DNA of 64,000 nucleotides from Limnohabitans sp. G3-2 (GCF_002778275.1 NZ_NESG01000003.1:310001-374000); one strand, 5' to 3'; counted from the first letter of the stretch, positions 14,283 to 23,653 are shown. Numbers and translations: made by a program. Notes: generated by a model not told the origin, from the letters alone.

Positions 14283-15073
14283 AACCGAGCGCGACACGGC
14301 CAAGCTGGGCCAGTGCCCTGTGGGGGACACTGCTGGGCCTGGCCTTGGCTTTGACCGTCTGGGCGCCTGCGCGTTGGCTGGCCTGGAGCGTGGGGCAAGC
14401 GAGCCAAGGTCAAGTGCAGTGGCTCGATGCGCGTGGCACGGTGTGGTCGGGTTCGGCACAACTGGTGTTGACGGGTGGCGCTCAAAGCCGCGACGCACAG
14501 GCCTTGCCCGGGCGTCTTCAATGGCGCATCGCGCCCAGTTGGCGCGGCATGCAAGTGGCGTGGCAAGCCGACTGCTGCATGCGCGAGGACGCCCATTTTG
14601 AATTTCGGGTGGGTTGGGCCACTGGGCGCCTCACCATCCAAGATCACAGCTCCGTCTGGCCCGCTGCCTTGCTCCAAGGCTTGGGTGCCCCGTGGAACAC
14701 CTTGCAGCCCGAAGGCCAGCTTCAGTTGCGCACCCAGGCCCTGCAGTTGTCTTGGGCACAGGGGCGCATGCAACTGCAAGGCCAAGCCGATGTGCGCTTG
14801 CTCCATCTTTCCTCTCGCCTGAGCACCCTCCAACCCATCGGCAGTTATTCGTTACAGGTGCGGGGCACTGCAGAAGGCACCCCCACCCCGAGCTTGCAAC
14901 TGAACACCGAAAAAGGGCCCTTGCAACTGACCGGTCAAGGCCAATGGGTGGGGGCCCGCTTGCGTTTCACAGGCGAAGCCAGCGCCGAAGAGGGCAGCGA
15001 AAACGCCCTGAACAATTTGCTCAACATCATTGGCCGCCGCCAAGGCGGCAAAAGCCTGCTTTCATTGGGATAA
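14279..15073 (+). CDS. gspN: Type II secretion protein GspN
   Basis: GspN is an accessory T2SS protein found in some systems. The 264 residues start with one membrane anchor (WGTLLGLALALTVWAPARWLAW). The GspN-like periplasmic part follows, with GQVQWLDARGTVWSGSAQLVLTGG split into conserved ARGTVWSG and LPGRLQW segments. Its function is still unclear in the family. It lies between gspM and gspD with a 4-base overlap upstream and a 3-base gap downstream, so it is surely co-transcribed. Confidence 0.87.
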   Translation: MKPSATRPSWASALWGTLLGLALALTVWAPARWLAWSVGQASQGQVQWLDARGTVWSGSAQLVLTGGAQSRDAQALPGRLQWRIAPSWRGMQVAWQADCCMREDAHFEFRVGWATGRLTIQDHSSVWPAALLQGLGAPWNTLQPEGQLQLRTQALQLSWAQGRMQLQGQADVRLLHLSSRLSTLQPIGSYSLQVRGTAEGTPTPSLQLNTEKGPLQLTGQGQWVGARLRFTGEASAEEGSENALNNLLNIIGRRQGGKSLLSLG

Positions 15074-15076
15074 GCC

Positions 15077-17152
15077 ATGCACACGCCTCATTATTTGACC
15101 GCTTCTCGCCTCTCCACCTGGGCGTTGGCATGGGCCGTGGCCTTCTTGAGCCCCATGGCCATGGCCCAAAGCAGCCACACCAAATCCACCACCAGCAAAG
15201 AGCCCGTCACGCTGAATTTCGTCAACGCCGACATTGACGCCGTGGCGCGCACCTTGGCCACCCTGTCGGGCCACAACGTGGTGGTGGACCCCCGCGTCAA
15301 AGGCACCATGACCCTGTCCAGCACCGTGGCGGTGCCACCTGCACAAGCGCTGCGCTTGTTTGCCTCCCAGCTCAGAACCCAAGGTTTTGCACTGGTCGAG
15401 TCGGCGGGTCTGTACACCGTCATTCCGGAGGCTGAAGCCAAGCTGCAAAGCAGTGCGGTATCGGCAGGCGCCGTGCCCGCCGGCAGCGGCCAAATCGTGA
15501 CGCAAATTTTCAAGCTCAACCACGAGAGCGCCAACAACCTGGTGCCAGTGCTGCGTCCGCTCATCAGCCCCAACAACACCATCAACGTGAACCCTGGCAC
15601 GAACGCACTGGTCATCACGGATTACAGCGACAACCTGCAAAGGCTGGGGCGCATCATCGCTGCGATCGATGTGGCCAACGCCACCGGGGTGGAAGTCATT
15701 CGCCTGAAACATGGCATCGCAGGCGAAATCGCACCCATGCTGCAGCGCCTGATCGATTCTGGCGCCGCTGCAGGTGCGCCCGCGGCCCAAGGCCAAACCG
15801 ACAATGGCTTCAAAACCACCGTGCTGGCAGAGGTGCGCACCAATTCACTGATCGTGCGGGCCGCCAACCCGGCCCGCTTGGCCCTGACCCGCTCTTTGGC
15901 CGATCAGTTGGACCAACCCAACGCCACGGGTTCAGGCGCGGCCAGTGGCAACATCCATGTGGTGTATTTGAAAAACGCCGATGCCACCAAATTGGCCGGG
16001 ACTTTGCGCGCCGCCATGAGTGGCCAAGGGGGCACGGCCAACTCGGCTTCCAGTGCATCACCCACCGCCCCACCCAACGCGGCGAACAATGCCGCCGCGA
16101 ACACCTCGGCGCCCGCCACAGGCGGTCAAGTGCAGGCGGACACCGCGACCAATTCGCTCATCATCACCGCGCCTGAGCCGCAGTACCGCCAACTGCGTGC
16201 GGTGATCGACATGCTCGACCACCGCCGCGCCCAGGTGTTCGTGGAAAGCCTGATCGCCGAAGTCAGCGCCGACAAAGCCGCCGAGTTTGGCGTGCAGTGG
16301 ATGAGCGGTACGGGCACTGGCAGCAACACCGTGGGTTTGCTGGGGACCAACTTCTCGGCGGGGGGCGGTGTGGGCCAAAACTTGTTCACCTTGTCCGCAG
16401 GCGCAGCTTCCGGGCAAGCCACCCCGTCCGTCGGGCTGAATATTGCCATTGGGCAACAGCGCAACGGGGGTTTGGCCTTCGGTGCACTGGCCCGGTTTTT
16501 ACAGTCCAACGGCGAAGCCAACGTGCTGTCCACGCCCAATTTGCTGACCCTGGACAACGAAGAGGCCAAAATCGTGATCGGTCAAAACGTGCCTTTTGTG
16601 ACGGGCCAATACACCGCCAACAACAGCAACGGTGGCAGCGTGAACCCTTTCCAAACCATTGAGCGCAAAGATGTGGGCCTGACCTTGCGCGTCAAACCCC
16701 AAATCAGCGAAAACGGCACCGTCAAAATGCAAATCTTCCAAGAAGTCAGCAGCATCGACACCAAAAGTTTCACCACCGCCGGCCTGATCACCAACAAGCG
16801 CTCCATCGAATCGAGTGTGCTGGTCGAAGACGGCTCCATCGTGGTGCTGGGCGGGCTGCTGCAAGACGACACCACCAACAGCCAAGAAAAAGTGCCGGGC
16901 TTGGGCGACTTGCCCTTTTTTGGCAACCTGTTCAAGTCCGAATCGCGCAGCCGCAAAAAAACCAACCTGATGGTGTTTTTGCGTCCCATGGTCGTGCGCG
17001 ATGGCGCGGCCATCGAAGCGTTGTCCGCGGGCCGTTACGAGCAAATGCGCCTGAACCAGCTCAACTTCCAGCCCGCAGCCACAGGCAATTTGCCTTTGGA
17101 AGGTTCTGCTGTCTTGCCACCTTTGACGGCGCCCACCCCCAGCAAGCCCTGA
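15077..17152 (+). CDS. gspD: Type II secretion secretin GspD
   Basis: GspD forms the outer-membrane secretin channel. The 691 residues begin with a signal peptide (LAWAVAFLSPMAMA|QSS). Next comes the N0 domain (VTLNFVNADIDAVARTLATL) and N1-N3 modules (VFKL-like IFKLNHESANNLVPVL, VIRLKHGIAGEIAPML and VVYLKNADATKLAGTL). The secretin core follows, with the C-terminal signature VPGLGDLPFFGNLF. A low-complexity Ala/Asn/Ser/Thr/Pro linker of about 40 residues interrupts N3. There is no obvious pilotin-binding S-domain of known type and no gspS gene nearby. Placement of gspD after gspN, followed by E and F, is a rearranged order relative to the Pseudomonas-type gsp operon. Confidence 0.96.
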   Translation: MHTPHYLTASRLSTWALAWAVAFLSPMAMAQSSHTKSTTSKEPVTLNFVNADIDAVARTLATLSGHNVVVDPRVKGTMTLSSTVAVPPAQALRLFASQLRTQGFALVESAGLYTVIPEAEAKLQSSAVSAGAVPAGSGQIVTQIFKLNHESANNLVPVLRPLISPNNTINVNPGTNALVITDYSDNLQRLGRIIAAIDVANATGVEVIRLKHGIAGEIAPMLQRLIDSGAAAGAPAAQGQTDNGFKTTVLAEVRTNSLIVRAANPARLALTRSLADQLDQPNATGSGAASGNIHVVYLKNADATKLAGTLRAAMSGQGGTANSASSASPTAPPNAANNAAANTSAPATGGQVQADTATNSLIITAPEPQYRQLRAVIDMLDHRRAQVFVESLIAEVSADKAAEFGVQWMSGTGTGSNTVGLLGTNFSAGGGVGQNLFTLSAGAASGQATPSVGLNIAIGQQRNGGLAFGALARFLQSNGEANVLSTPNLLTLDNEEAKIVIGQNVPFVTGQYTANNSNGGSVNPFQTIERKDVGLTLRVKPQISENGTVKMQIFQEVSSIDTKSFTTAGLITNKRSIESSVLVEDGSIVVLGGLLQDDTTNSQEKVPGLGDLPFFGNLFKSESRSRKKTNLMVFLRPMVVRDGAAIEALSAGRYEQMRLNQLNFQPAATGNLPLEGSAVLPPLTAPTPSKP

Positions 17153-17160
17153 TCCTGACC

Positions 17161-18567
17161 ATGCGCTACCCCCTGCCCTACGCTTTTGCCCGCGCCAGCC
17201 GCTTGCTGCTGGAGGACGATGGCGAGCGCCTGACTTTGTGCTGGTGCGACGAGAGCGACCGCTCGGCCCTGTCCGAAGTCACGCGCAAATTTGTCGCTCA
17301 AGGGCTTGCGATGCAGCCCCTCGCAGCGGGCGAGTTGGCGCAGCGCATCAACCAAGCCTATTCGGGCGGGCAGGCCAACAGCGCGTCGACGGCGGCGGCC
17401 GTGGTCAGCGAGGTCGAGTCCGAGGCCGACCTGTCGCGCATGATGCAAGAGCTGCCCGCCGTAGAAGACCTGCTGGAAGCGAGCGACGACGCGCCCATCA
17501 TCCGCATGCTCAACGCTTTGCTCACGCAAGCGGCGCGCGACGGCGCCAGCGACATCCACATCGAACCTTATGAGCGCCACAGCAGCGTGCGTTTTCGGGT
17601 CGATGGCACGCTGCGCGAGGTGGTGCAACCCAACCGTGCCCTGCACGCCGCGCTGATTTCGCGCCTGAAAATCATGGCCGAGCTCGACATTGCCGAAAAA
17701 CGTCTGCCGCAAGACGGACGCATCAGCCTGCGTCTGGGTACCCGGGCGGTGGATGTGCGGGTGTCCACCTTGCCCAGCGCGCATGGCGAGCGCGCCGTGC
17801 TGCGCTTGCTGGACAAAAGCGAAGCCCGTCTGACCTTGGAAGCCGTGGGCATGCAAGGGCGCGTTTTGCAGCAGGTGGACCAGCTGATTGCCCAGCCGCA
17901 CGGCATTTTGTTGGTGACGGGCCCGACGGGCTCAGGCAAAACCACCAGCTTGTATGCGGCGCTGCAGCGACTGGACGCCACACGCAACAACATCATGACG
18001 GTGGAAGACCCGATCGAGTACGAGTTGCCCGGCGTTGGCCAGACGCAGGTCAACGCCAAGATCGAGCTGAGCTTTGCCAAGGCCCTGCGCGCCATCCTGC
18101 GGCAAGACCCGGACGTGATCATGATCGGCGAGATCCGGGACTTCGAGACCGCACAAATTGCCATCCAAGCCTCGCTCACAGGCCACTTGGTTCTGGCCAC
18201 GCTGCACACCAACGATGCGGCCAGTGCCGTGACGCGCTTGACCGACATGGGTGTTGAGCCGTTCTTGCTGAGTTCCTCCTTGCTGGGCGTGCTGGCGCAG
18301 CGCTTGGTTCGCAAACGTTGCATGGCCTGCCAAGGCGCCGGCTGCGAAGTCTGTGGCCATACCGGCTATGCCGGCCGCACCGGGGTGTTTGAATTGCTGG
18401 TGGCCAGTGACGAGATCCGCGCCCAGATCCACAACCGCGCCGCCGAATCCGAATTGCGTGCCACGGCCTTGGCGCAAGGCATGGTGTTGATGCGCGACGA
18501 CGGGAAACGCCTGGTGCAAGCAGGCATCACCAGCGCCGAAGAACTCTTGCGCGTCACGCGCGACTGA
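17161..18567 (+). CDS. gspE: Type II secretion ATPase GspE
   Basis: GspE is the cytoplasmic hexameric ATPase powering pseudopilus assembly. It has Walker A GPTGSGKT at residues 254-261, the Asp box VEDPIEYELPGV, Walker B DPDVIMIGEIRDFETA and the His box LATLHTNDA. The tetracysteine zinc site CMACQGAGCEVC (CX2CX4CX2C) typical of GspE is intact. At 468 residues it is slightly short, with a reduced N-terminal domain before LLEASDDAPIIRMLNALL. The stop is 5 bases before gspF. Confidence 0.96.
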   Translation: MRYPLPYAFARASRLLLEDDGERLTLCWCDESDRSALSEVTRKFVAQGLAMQPLAAGELAQRINQAYSGGQANSASTAAAVVSEVESEADLSRMMQELPAVEDLLEASDDAPIIRMLNALLTQAARDGASDIHIEPYERHSSVRFRVDGTLREVVQPNRALHAALISRLKIMAELDIAEKRLPQDGRISLRLGTRAVDVRVSTLPSAHGERAVLRLLDKSEARLTLEAVGMQGRVLQQVDQLIAQPHGILLVTGPTGSGKTTSLYAALQRLDATRNNIMTVEDPIEYELPGVGQTQVNAKIELSFAKALRAILRQDPDVIMIGEIRDFETAQIAIQASLTGHLVLATLHTNDAASAVTRLTDMGVEPFLLSSSLLGVLAQRLVRKRCMACQGAGCEVCGHTGYAGRTGVFELLVASDEIRAQIHNRAAESELRATALAQGMVLMRDDGKRLVQAGITSAEELLRVTRD

Positions 18568-18572
18568 CCCCC

Positions 18573-19808
18573 ATGCCCGCTTACCGCTTTGAAGCCCTGC
18601 AAGCCGATGGCGCCTCGCGCAAGGGCACGGTGGAAGCGGACAGCCTGAAATCGGCCCGCACACAACTGCGCGCGCAGTCCTTGGTGCCTTTGGTGGTCGA
18701 AGCCATCGCAGCAGGCACGTCAGACGCTGACGCCCAGCTGCCTTGGTGGCAGCGCCCGTTGGGCCAAAGGCGTGCGTTCAGTGCCAGCCAACGCGCGGTC
18801 TGGACACGCCAACTGGCCGGCTTGGTGAGCAGTGGCTTGCCGATTGAACGGGCCCTCTCCGCTCTGGCCGAAGAATCCGAACACGATCGGCAACGGCAAC
18901 TCATGGCGGCGATCCGCGCCGAAGTCAACTCCGGCAGCAGCTTAGGCCGCGCCTTGGGCATGCACCCCGGCGAGTTCCCGGCGATTGACCGCGCCGTGAT
19001 CGCGGCAGGCGAAGAAAGCGGGCATTTGGGCGATGTGTTGAACCAATTGGCCAATGACCTGGAAGACCAGCAGGTGCTGCGCTCCAAATTGCTGTCGGCT
19101 TCTTTGTATCCGGCCATCGTCAGTATGGTGGCCTTGGCCATTGTGATTTTTTTGGTCACCTCGGTGGTGCCACAGGTGGCGGGGGTGTTTGCGGGCACCA
19201 AGCGCCAACTGCCACTGCTCACGCTGGCCATGCTGGCCATCAGTGACTTTGTGCGCGCTTGGGGATGGCTGGTTTTGCTGGGTTTGGCCCTGGGGGCTTG
19301 GGGCTTGCGCCTGGCCTTGCAGCAAAGCGCATTTCGCTTGAAGTTTGACGCCGCCTGGCTGCGTTTGCCCCTGATCGGCCGACTGGCCCGTGGCTACAAC
19401 AGCGCCCGCTTTGCATCGACCCTGGCCATGCTCACCGCTGCGGGCGTACCCATTCTGAAAGCCTTGCAGGCCGCGGCCGATACGCTGTCGAACCAAGCCT
19501 TGCGGGCCGACGCCTTGGAAGCCTTGGTGCGTGTGCGGGAAGGGGCACCGCTGGGCACAGCATTGGCTCAAAATGCCCGCTTTCCGGGTCTGCTGTCCAT
19601 GTTTGCCCGCTTGGGCGAACAAACCGGCCAGCTGCCGGTGATGCTGCAACGGGCCGCCGCGCAGCTGTCATCCGAAGTGCAGCGCCGTGCCATGGCCCTG
19701 GCCACCGTGCTCGAGCCCTTGTTGATTGTGGGCATGGGCGGTATGGTGATGCTGATCGTGCTGGCGGTGCTGATGCCGATCATGGAACTCAACCAATGGG
19801 TGAAGTAA
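18573..19808 (+). CDS. gspF: Type II secretion platform protein GspF
   Basis: GspF is the polytopic inner-membrane platform protein. Its 411 residues contain two repeated GspF domains with GLPIERALSALAEESE and GVPILKALQAAADTLSNQ at equivalent places. Membrane helices lie near residues 175-200, 225-250 and at the C-terminus (LLIVGMGGMVMLIVLAVLMPI). The N-terminal segment YRFEALQADGASRKGTVEADS is conserved in the family. It completes the G-H-I-J-K-L-M-N-D-E-F set. The prepilin peptidase gspO is not in this window. Confidence 0.96.
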   Translation: MPAYRFEALQADGASRKGTVEADSLKSARTQLRAQSLVPLVVEAIAAGTSDADAQLPWWQRPLGQRRAFSASQRAVWTRQLAGLVSSGLPIERALSALAEESEHDRQRQLMAAIRAEVNSGSSLGRALGMHPGEFPAIDRAVIAAGEESGHLGDVLNQLANDLEDQQVLRSKLLSASLYPAIVSMVALAIVIFLVTSVVPQVAGVFAGTKRQLPLLTLAMLAISDFVRAWGWLVLLGLALGAWGLRLALQQSAFRLKFDAAWLRLPLIGRLARGYNSARFASTLAMLTAAGVPILKALQAAADTLSNQALRADALEALVRVREGAPLGTALAQNARFPGLLSMFARLGEQTGQLPVMLQRAAAQLSSEVQRRAMALATVLEPLLIVGMGGMVMLIVLAVLMPIMELNQWVK

Positions 19809-19823
19809 GCCCGAGGAGCAAGC

Positions 19824-20723
19824 ATGCCCGCATCCCTTGAAGGCCAACTCGTCGTCGCCATCTCGTCTCGCGCCCTGTTCGACTTTGAAGAAGAGAACCG
19901 TTTGTTCGAGCAAGGCGACGACCGGGCTTACATGAAGTTGCAGCTCGATCGCTTGGAGGCACCCGCCAAACCCGGCGTGGCTTTTTCGCTGGTGCGCAAG
20001 CTGCTGGCCTTCAATGACGCCGACGCCCAAAGGGTCGAGGTCGTGATCCTGTCGCGCAACGACCCGGTTTCGGGCATGCGGGTGTTCCGCTCGGCGCAGC
20101 ATTACGGCTTGCCGATCCAGCGCGGCAGTTTCACCCGGGGCCAACCACCGTGGCGTTACCTCAAACCACTGAACGCCAACTTGTTTTTGTCGACCCACTT
20201 GTCCGATGTGCGTGCGGCATTGGGCGCTGGTGTGCCCGCCGCGCAGGTCTACCCCCACTCGGCCTTGGCCTCAGAGGCTCACCCCACCGAAGTGCGCATT
20301 GCTTTTGACGGTGATGCGGTGCTGTTTTCCGACGAGGCTGAGCGGGTTTTTCAGGCCCAAGGGCTGTCAGCGTTTCAAGCCCATGAGCGCGACAAGGCCG
20401 CGCAGCCCTTGCTGGCAGGGCCTTTCAAGCCATTGCTGGCCGCCCTGCAACGCTTGCAGCAAGAGGGCACCCCCGCCATGCGGATTCGCACCGCCTTGGT
20501 CACAGCCCGCAGCGCCCCAGCCCACGAGCGCGCCATCCGCACGCTGATGGATTGGAACATCGAGGTGGACGAAGCCATGTTTCTGGGCGGCTTGCCCAAA
20601 GGCGAATTTCTGCGTGAGTTCGAACCCGACTTCTTCTTTGATGACCAAACCGGCCACATCGAATCGGCCGCCCGGCATGTGCCCTCAGGCCATGTGGCGT
20701 CGGGGGTGTCGAATCCGGATTGA
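19824..20723 (+). CDS. Cytosolic 5'-nucleotidase-like protein
   Basis: At 299 residues it resembles the bacterial members of the cytosolic 5'-nucleotidase I family, which dephosphorylate nucleoside monophosphates. Supporting stretches are VAISSRALFDFEEENRLFE at the N-terminus, VVILSRNDPVSGMRVF, RIAFDGDAVLFSDEAERVF (the HAD-like FDGDAVLFSD) and the C-terminal FFFDDQTGHIESA. A GAGGAG Shine-Dalgarno precedes ATG 19824. It starts 15 bases after gspF, so it may be read through from the gsp operon, although no functional link to secretion is evident. REP-like elements follow the stop. Confidence 0.82.
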   Translation: MPASLEGQLVVAISSRALFDFEEENRLFEQGDDRAYMKLQLDRLEAPAKPGVAFSLVRKLLAFNDADAQRVEVVILSRNDPVSGMRVFRSAQHYGLPIQRGSFTRGQPPWRYLKPLNANLFLSTHLSDVRAALGAGVPAAQVYPHSALASEAHPTEVRIAFDGDAVLFSDEAERVFQAQGLSAFQAHERDKAAQPLLAGPFKPLLAALQRLQQEGTPAMRIRTALVTARSAPAHERAIRTLMDWNIEVDEAMFLGGLPKGEFLREFEPDFFFDDQTGHIESAARHVPSGHVASGVSNPD

Positions 20724-20741
20724 ACGGCGAAAACTCAACTT

Positions 20742-20968
20742 TGTGGGAGGCCGCCCCTGCGGCCGAAGTGTTGTGAGGCCAGTGCCAACAGTCTCAGTTG
20801 GAAGACATTCGCGAGCAGGGGCTCGCTCCTACACAGAAACCATTCGCGAGCAGGGACTCGCTCCTACACAGAAACCATTCGCGAGCGGGGGCTCGCTCCC
20901 ACTTAGAAAACGCCTCTTTCGTCCTCATGCCCGGTCCCCCTGTGGGAGGCCGCCCCTGCGGCCGAATG
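20742..20968. repeat. REP-like cluster: A, three tandem B, A
   Basis: Family-A elements lie at 20742-20770 and 20941-20968. Between them three family-B elements at about 20806-20833, 20841-20868 and 20876-20903 repeat with a 35-bp period. They are separated by a short GAAAC-type linker. All share the outer ends CATTCG and CTCC(C/T)ACA. The cluster fills the gap between the convergent nucleotidase and DUF3299 genes. Confidence 0.85.
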
Positions 20969-20984
20969 GCTGCCAGGGCCCCGC

Positions 20985-21608
20985 TCACTTTTTGTTTGAA
21001 AACGGCGCGATCTGCTGGGCATCAATCCGGTAGCCGGACATGCCCATGTGGGAGTCGGTTTGGGTGCCGCTCAAAGTGCCTGTGACCCACAAGGTGTCCA
21101 TCAGGCGAAAGCGTTTGGTGGGTTTGGCCAACACCACATGCACGATCTGGTTGGCTGGTGGGGGGGGCGAATGCACGCAAGCGCCAAAGTAAGGCACGAG
21201 CAAAAACTCCTTGCTGCCTTCGGGCAAGTCCTCCAGCGGCACCATGTACCCCGGCAACCGCACGCTTTGCCCCAGGATCAGCGGGTTGATGGGCGCGTTG
21301 TCCCACATCTTGCGCATTTTCTTGAGCGCCTCTTCGGCCCTGGGGTCGTTGTCCTTGAGCTTGTCCAGATTCAGCGCCTTGAGGTCTTTGTAAGGGTCCC
21401 AGCCTGCGGGAATCAGCTGCTCCCAAGTGAGGGTGCGCGTCGGACTGGACACGCTGGCGCCCGGTGGTGGCGCTTCGCCCGACAAGGCGGGCTGCACTTG
21501 CGGCACCGTTTCGCGCACCGTCTCGCGCACGCTTTGGGCCACAGCCTGGCCCGCGAGCCACAGGCCCCAAACACAGACGCCGCACTGGAGCAGGGCATGG
21601 CGCTTCAT
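20985..21608 (-). CDS. DUF3299 domain protein, exported
   Basis: From ATG 21608 the protein has 207 residues with a signal peptide (LLQCGVCVWGLWLAGQAVAQ). The DUF3299 core is clear: TWEQLIPAGWDP, VRLPGYMVPLE, and FLLVPYFGACVHSPPPPANQ with a conserved Cys and His. The biochemical role is not established. The gene is the last of a minus-strand operon with an FtsX-type permease and an ATPase. Comparable DUF3299 genes accompany metal-responsive ABC systems in other proteobacteria, which fits the His-rich loop of the neighbouring permease. A function in metal handling is inference. Confidence 0.85.
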   Translation of the reverse strand: MKRHALLQCGVCVWGLWLAGQAVAQSVRETVRETVPQVQPALSGEAPPPGASVSSPTRTLTWEQLIPAGWDPYKDLKALNLDKLKDNDPRAEEALKKMRKMWDNAPINPLILGQSVRLPGYMVPLEDLPEGSKEFLLVPYFGACVHSPPPPANQIVHVVLAKPTKRFRLMDTLWVTGTLSGTQTDSHMGMSGYRIDAQQIAPFSNKK

Positions 21609-21624
21609 TCCTGTTCCTTCTTGT

Positions 21625-22932
21625 TCAGGCGCGGGGCGACAAGCCATCGGCCAAAGACAAACGGTAAGCCCGCCAGGCCGGCCCCAAACTGGCCAACAAA
21701 CCCGCCAGGAAGACCGCTCCCGCCAAAGCCAGCTGCGTAGGCAAAGGCGCAGCCAGTTGCAAGCGGATGCCCAGCGACTGCTGCAACCACGGCGTGGCCA
21801 GCGCCATGCCCACATGGGCCAACAGCACACCCAACACAACCCCAGCACCCGTGATCCACACCCCTTCGAGCGTGAGCAGGCTCAGCACATGGCGTGGCGC
21901 AGCCCCCACGGCGCGGAGCACCGCCAATTCGCGGCGGCGCTCGTTCAAGCCTGCCAACACCACGGCCACGAGCGAGACCACACTCACCAAAGCCACCAAG
22001 GCCGAGATGGCCAGCAAGGCGTTCTCACCCAGACCCAGTACCGACCACAGCTCCCCCAGGGCGACGCCGGGCAACACGCCCATCAGCGCTTCGGCTTCGT
22101 ACACATTCACAAAGCGCTGCACATTGAACACCGCGGCCCGGCTTTTCAGGCCCACCAGGGCGGCGGTGACCTCTTCGGGCTCCAGGTTGAATTTGCGCGC
22201 CTGATCGGCCGGAATTTGCCCACCCGGCAAAGGGGCACCCGCCACCCAGCCCAGGTGCAGGGCTTCCAAGGCCTGCAGGCTGACATGCACGGTGCGGTCC
22301 ACTGGCGTGCCTGTGGGGGCCAAAATACCCACCACTTTGAAAGGCTTGTCGGCGTGTTCATCTGCGGCATCGACTTCATGCCCGTGGTCCTGCCCATGGT
22401 CGTGGTCATGCAGCCCATGGCCCAAGGTGATGCTTTGGCCCAGGCCATAACCCCAATGGCGCGCCACTTCGGCCCCTATCACCGCCTCGTACAAGCCGTC
22501 CAGCGTGTCGGCAAACACCGCGCCTTGCTGCAAGACCAGCGGCTGTTTGTCGCCATAGGCAAAGTGTTGAAAGTAAGCGGGCGTGGTGCCCAGCACCGGA
22601 AAGCCTCGGTGCGAGTCACCCAAGCTCAAGGGCACCACCCAGGACACCGAGCGGTGCTGCGCCAGCTTGTGCACACTGTCCATGGACATGCTTTGCGGCA
22701 CGCTGCCGATGTGGAACACCGAAAACAACAAGAGCTGCACCGGGCTGCTGCGGGCGCCCACAATCAAATCGACCCCGCTGACCGATTGCGAAAAACTTTG
22801 GCGGATGTCGTGCCGCAAACGCTCCAGCGTCCACAGCAAGGCGGTGGCCAGCGCCAGCGACACCACCACCCACACCAGGGTACTGCGGCGGCTCCAAGCG
22901 CTTTGCCGGGCGATGTGGGGCAAGCTGTTCAT
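21625..22932 (-). CDS. FtsX/MacB-type ABC transporter permease with His-rich periplasmic loop
   Basis: This 435-residue permease starts at ATG 22932, which overlaps the ATPase stop (ATGA). The topology is MacB-like: an N-terminal helix (STLVWVVVSLALATALLW), a large periplasmic domain, then three C-terminal helices with the FtsX motif NERRRELAVLRAVGAAP. The periplasmic domain contains SGVDLIVGARSSPVQLLL and a striking histidine/aspartate cluster (HGLHDHDHGQDHGH, about residues 178-191). This looks like a divalent-metal binding loop. FtsX-type permeases often move lipids, lipoproteins or act as mechanotransmitters rather than importing solutes. The substrate is unknown. Confidence 0.85.
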   Translation of the reverse strand: MNSLPHIARQSAWSRRSTLVWVVVSLALATALLWTLERLRHDIRQSFSQSVSGVDLIVGARSSPVQLLLFSVFHIGSVPQSMSMDSVHKLAQHRSVSWVVPLSLGDSHRGFPVLGTTPAYFQHFAYGDKQPLVLQQGAVFADTLDGLYEAVIGAEVARHWGYGLGQSITLGHGLHDHDHGQDHGHEVDAADEHADKPFKVVGILAPTGTPVDRTVHVSLQALEALHLGWVAGAPLPGGQIPADQARKFNLEPEEVTAALVGLKSRAAVFNVQRFVNVYEAEALMGVLPGVALGELWSVLGLGENALLAISALVALVSVVSLVAVVLAGLNERRRELAVLRAVGAAPRHVLSLLTLEGVWITGAGVVLGVLLAHVGMALATPWLQQSLGIRLQLAAPLPTQLALAGAVFLAGLLASLGPAWRAYRLSLADGLSPRA

Positions 22933-23618
22933 GCGCTCACCCCGGCTTGCTGCAAGGCGGGCAAAGACCACTGCAGGTCAAAGCGCACGGCCTGCTGCTC
23001 GTCGTGGCTCACACACACCAAAGTGCTGCCCGCGTCGCGTGCGGCTTGCAGCAACAAGTCCATGAAGTCCTGGCGCAGGGCGGCGTCGAGGGCCGAAGTG
23101 GGCTCATCGGCCAGAATCAATTCGGGCTGGCCCATGAGGGCGCGGGCGGCGGCCACGCGCTGCTGCTGCCCCACCGACAAGGCACCGGCGCGGCGGCTCC
23201 ACAGGGCCTCAGGCAAACCCATGCGCTGCAACCAATTTTGCGCGGTGGCCTCTGGGCCCCCTGCGGCCTGGCAGCGCTCGCGGCGCAGCTTGGAAAAGCG
23301 GCACGGCAGGGTCACGTTGTCCAGCACGCTTAAGAACGGCAGCAAATTGAACTGCTGGAACACCACGCCCACATGGTCGGCCCGAAAGGCGTCGCGCTGA
23401 CCGGGCTTCAAAGCGGCCCAGTCTTGCCCCAGCAAAGCCACACGCCCTTGGCTGGGCGTCAAAACGCCTGCCAACAAGCCCAACAAGGTGCTTTTGCCGC
23501 AGCCACTGGGGCCGTGCAAAAAAACGGTCTGACCGCGGTCGATGTGCAAGCGGCCCAGCACCAAGGTGTCAGGCCCGCTCCGGGTCCAGGCAAAGCGCAA
23601 TGGCTCCATGTCGATCAC
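22929..23618 (-). CDS. ABC transporter ATP-binding protein (LolD/MacB-like)
   Basis: This ATPase has Walker A GPSGCGKS, Q-loop FQQFNLLPFLSVLDNV, signature LSVGQQQR (Val in place of the usual Gly), Walker B LILADEPTSALD and switch His in CVSHD. The best Shine-Dalgarno (GGGAG) lies about 7 bases upstream of a GTG at 23618, giving 229 residues. The ATG at 23609 is an alternative giving 226. It is the first gene of the ATPase-permease-DUF3299 operon. The longer frame upstream to 23984 belongs antisense-like to the EamA gene region and is not used. Confidence 0.88.
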   Translation of the reverse strand: MIDMEPLRFAWTRSGPDTLVLGRLHIDRGQTVFLHGPSGCGKSTLLGLLAGVLTPSQGRVALLGQDWAALKPGQRDAFRADHVGVVFQQFNLLPFLSVLDNVTLPCRFSKLRRERCQAAGGPEATAQNWLQRMGLPEALWSRRAGALSVGQQQRVAAARALMGQPELILADEPTSALDAALRQDFMDLLLQAARDAGSTLVCVSHDEQQAVRFDLQWSLPALQQAGVSA

Positions 23619-23653
23619 AGACTTCTCCCTGTTGAGCGGGGGAATATACCCCG

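Noticed and set aside
20806..20903. CRISPR-like array
   Set aside because: Only three units, repeat and spacer both conserved, palindromes match REP elements elsewhere, and no cas genes.
21427..23400. 657-codon frame on the plus strand across the FtsX-type ABC operon
   Set aside because: It is antisense to well-supported ABC and DUF3299 genes and has Gln/His/Arg-rich nonsense composition.
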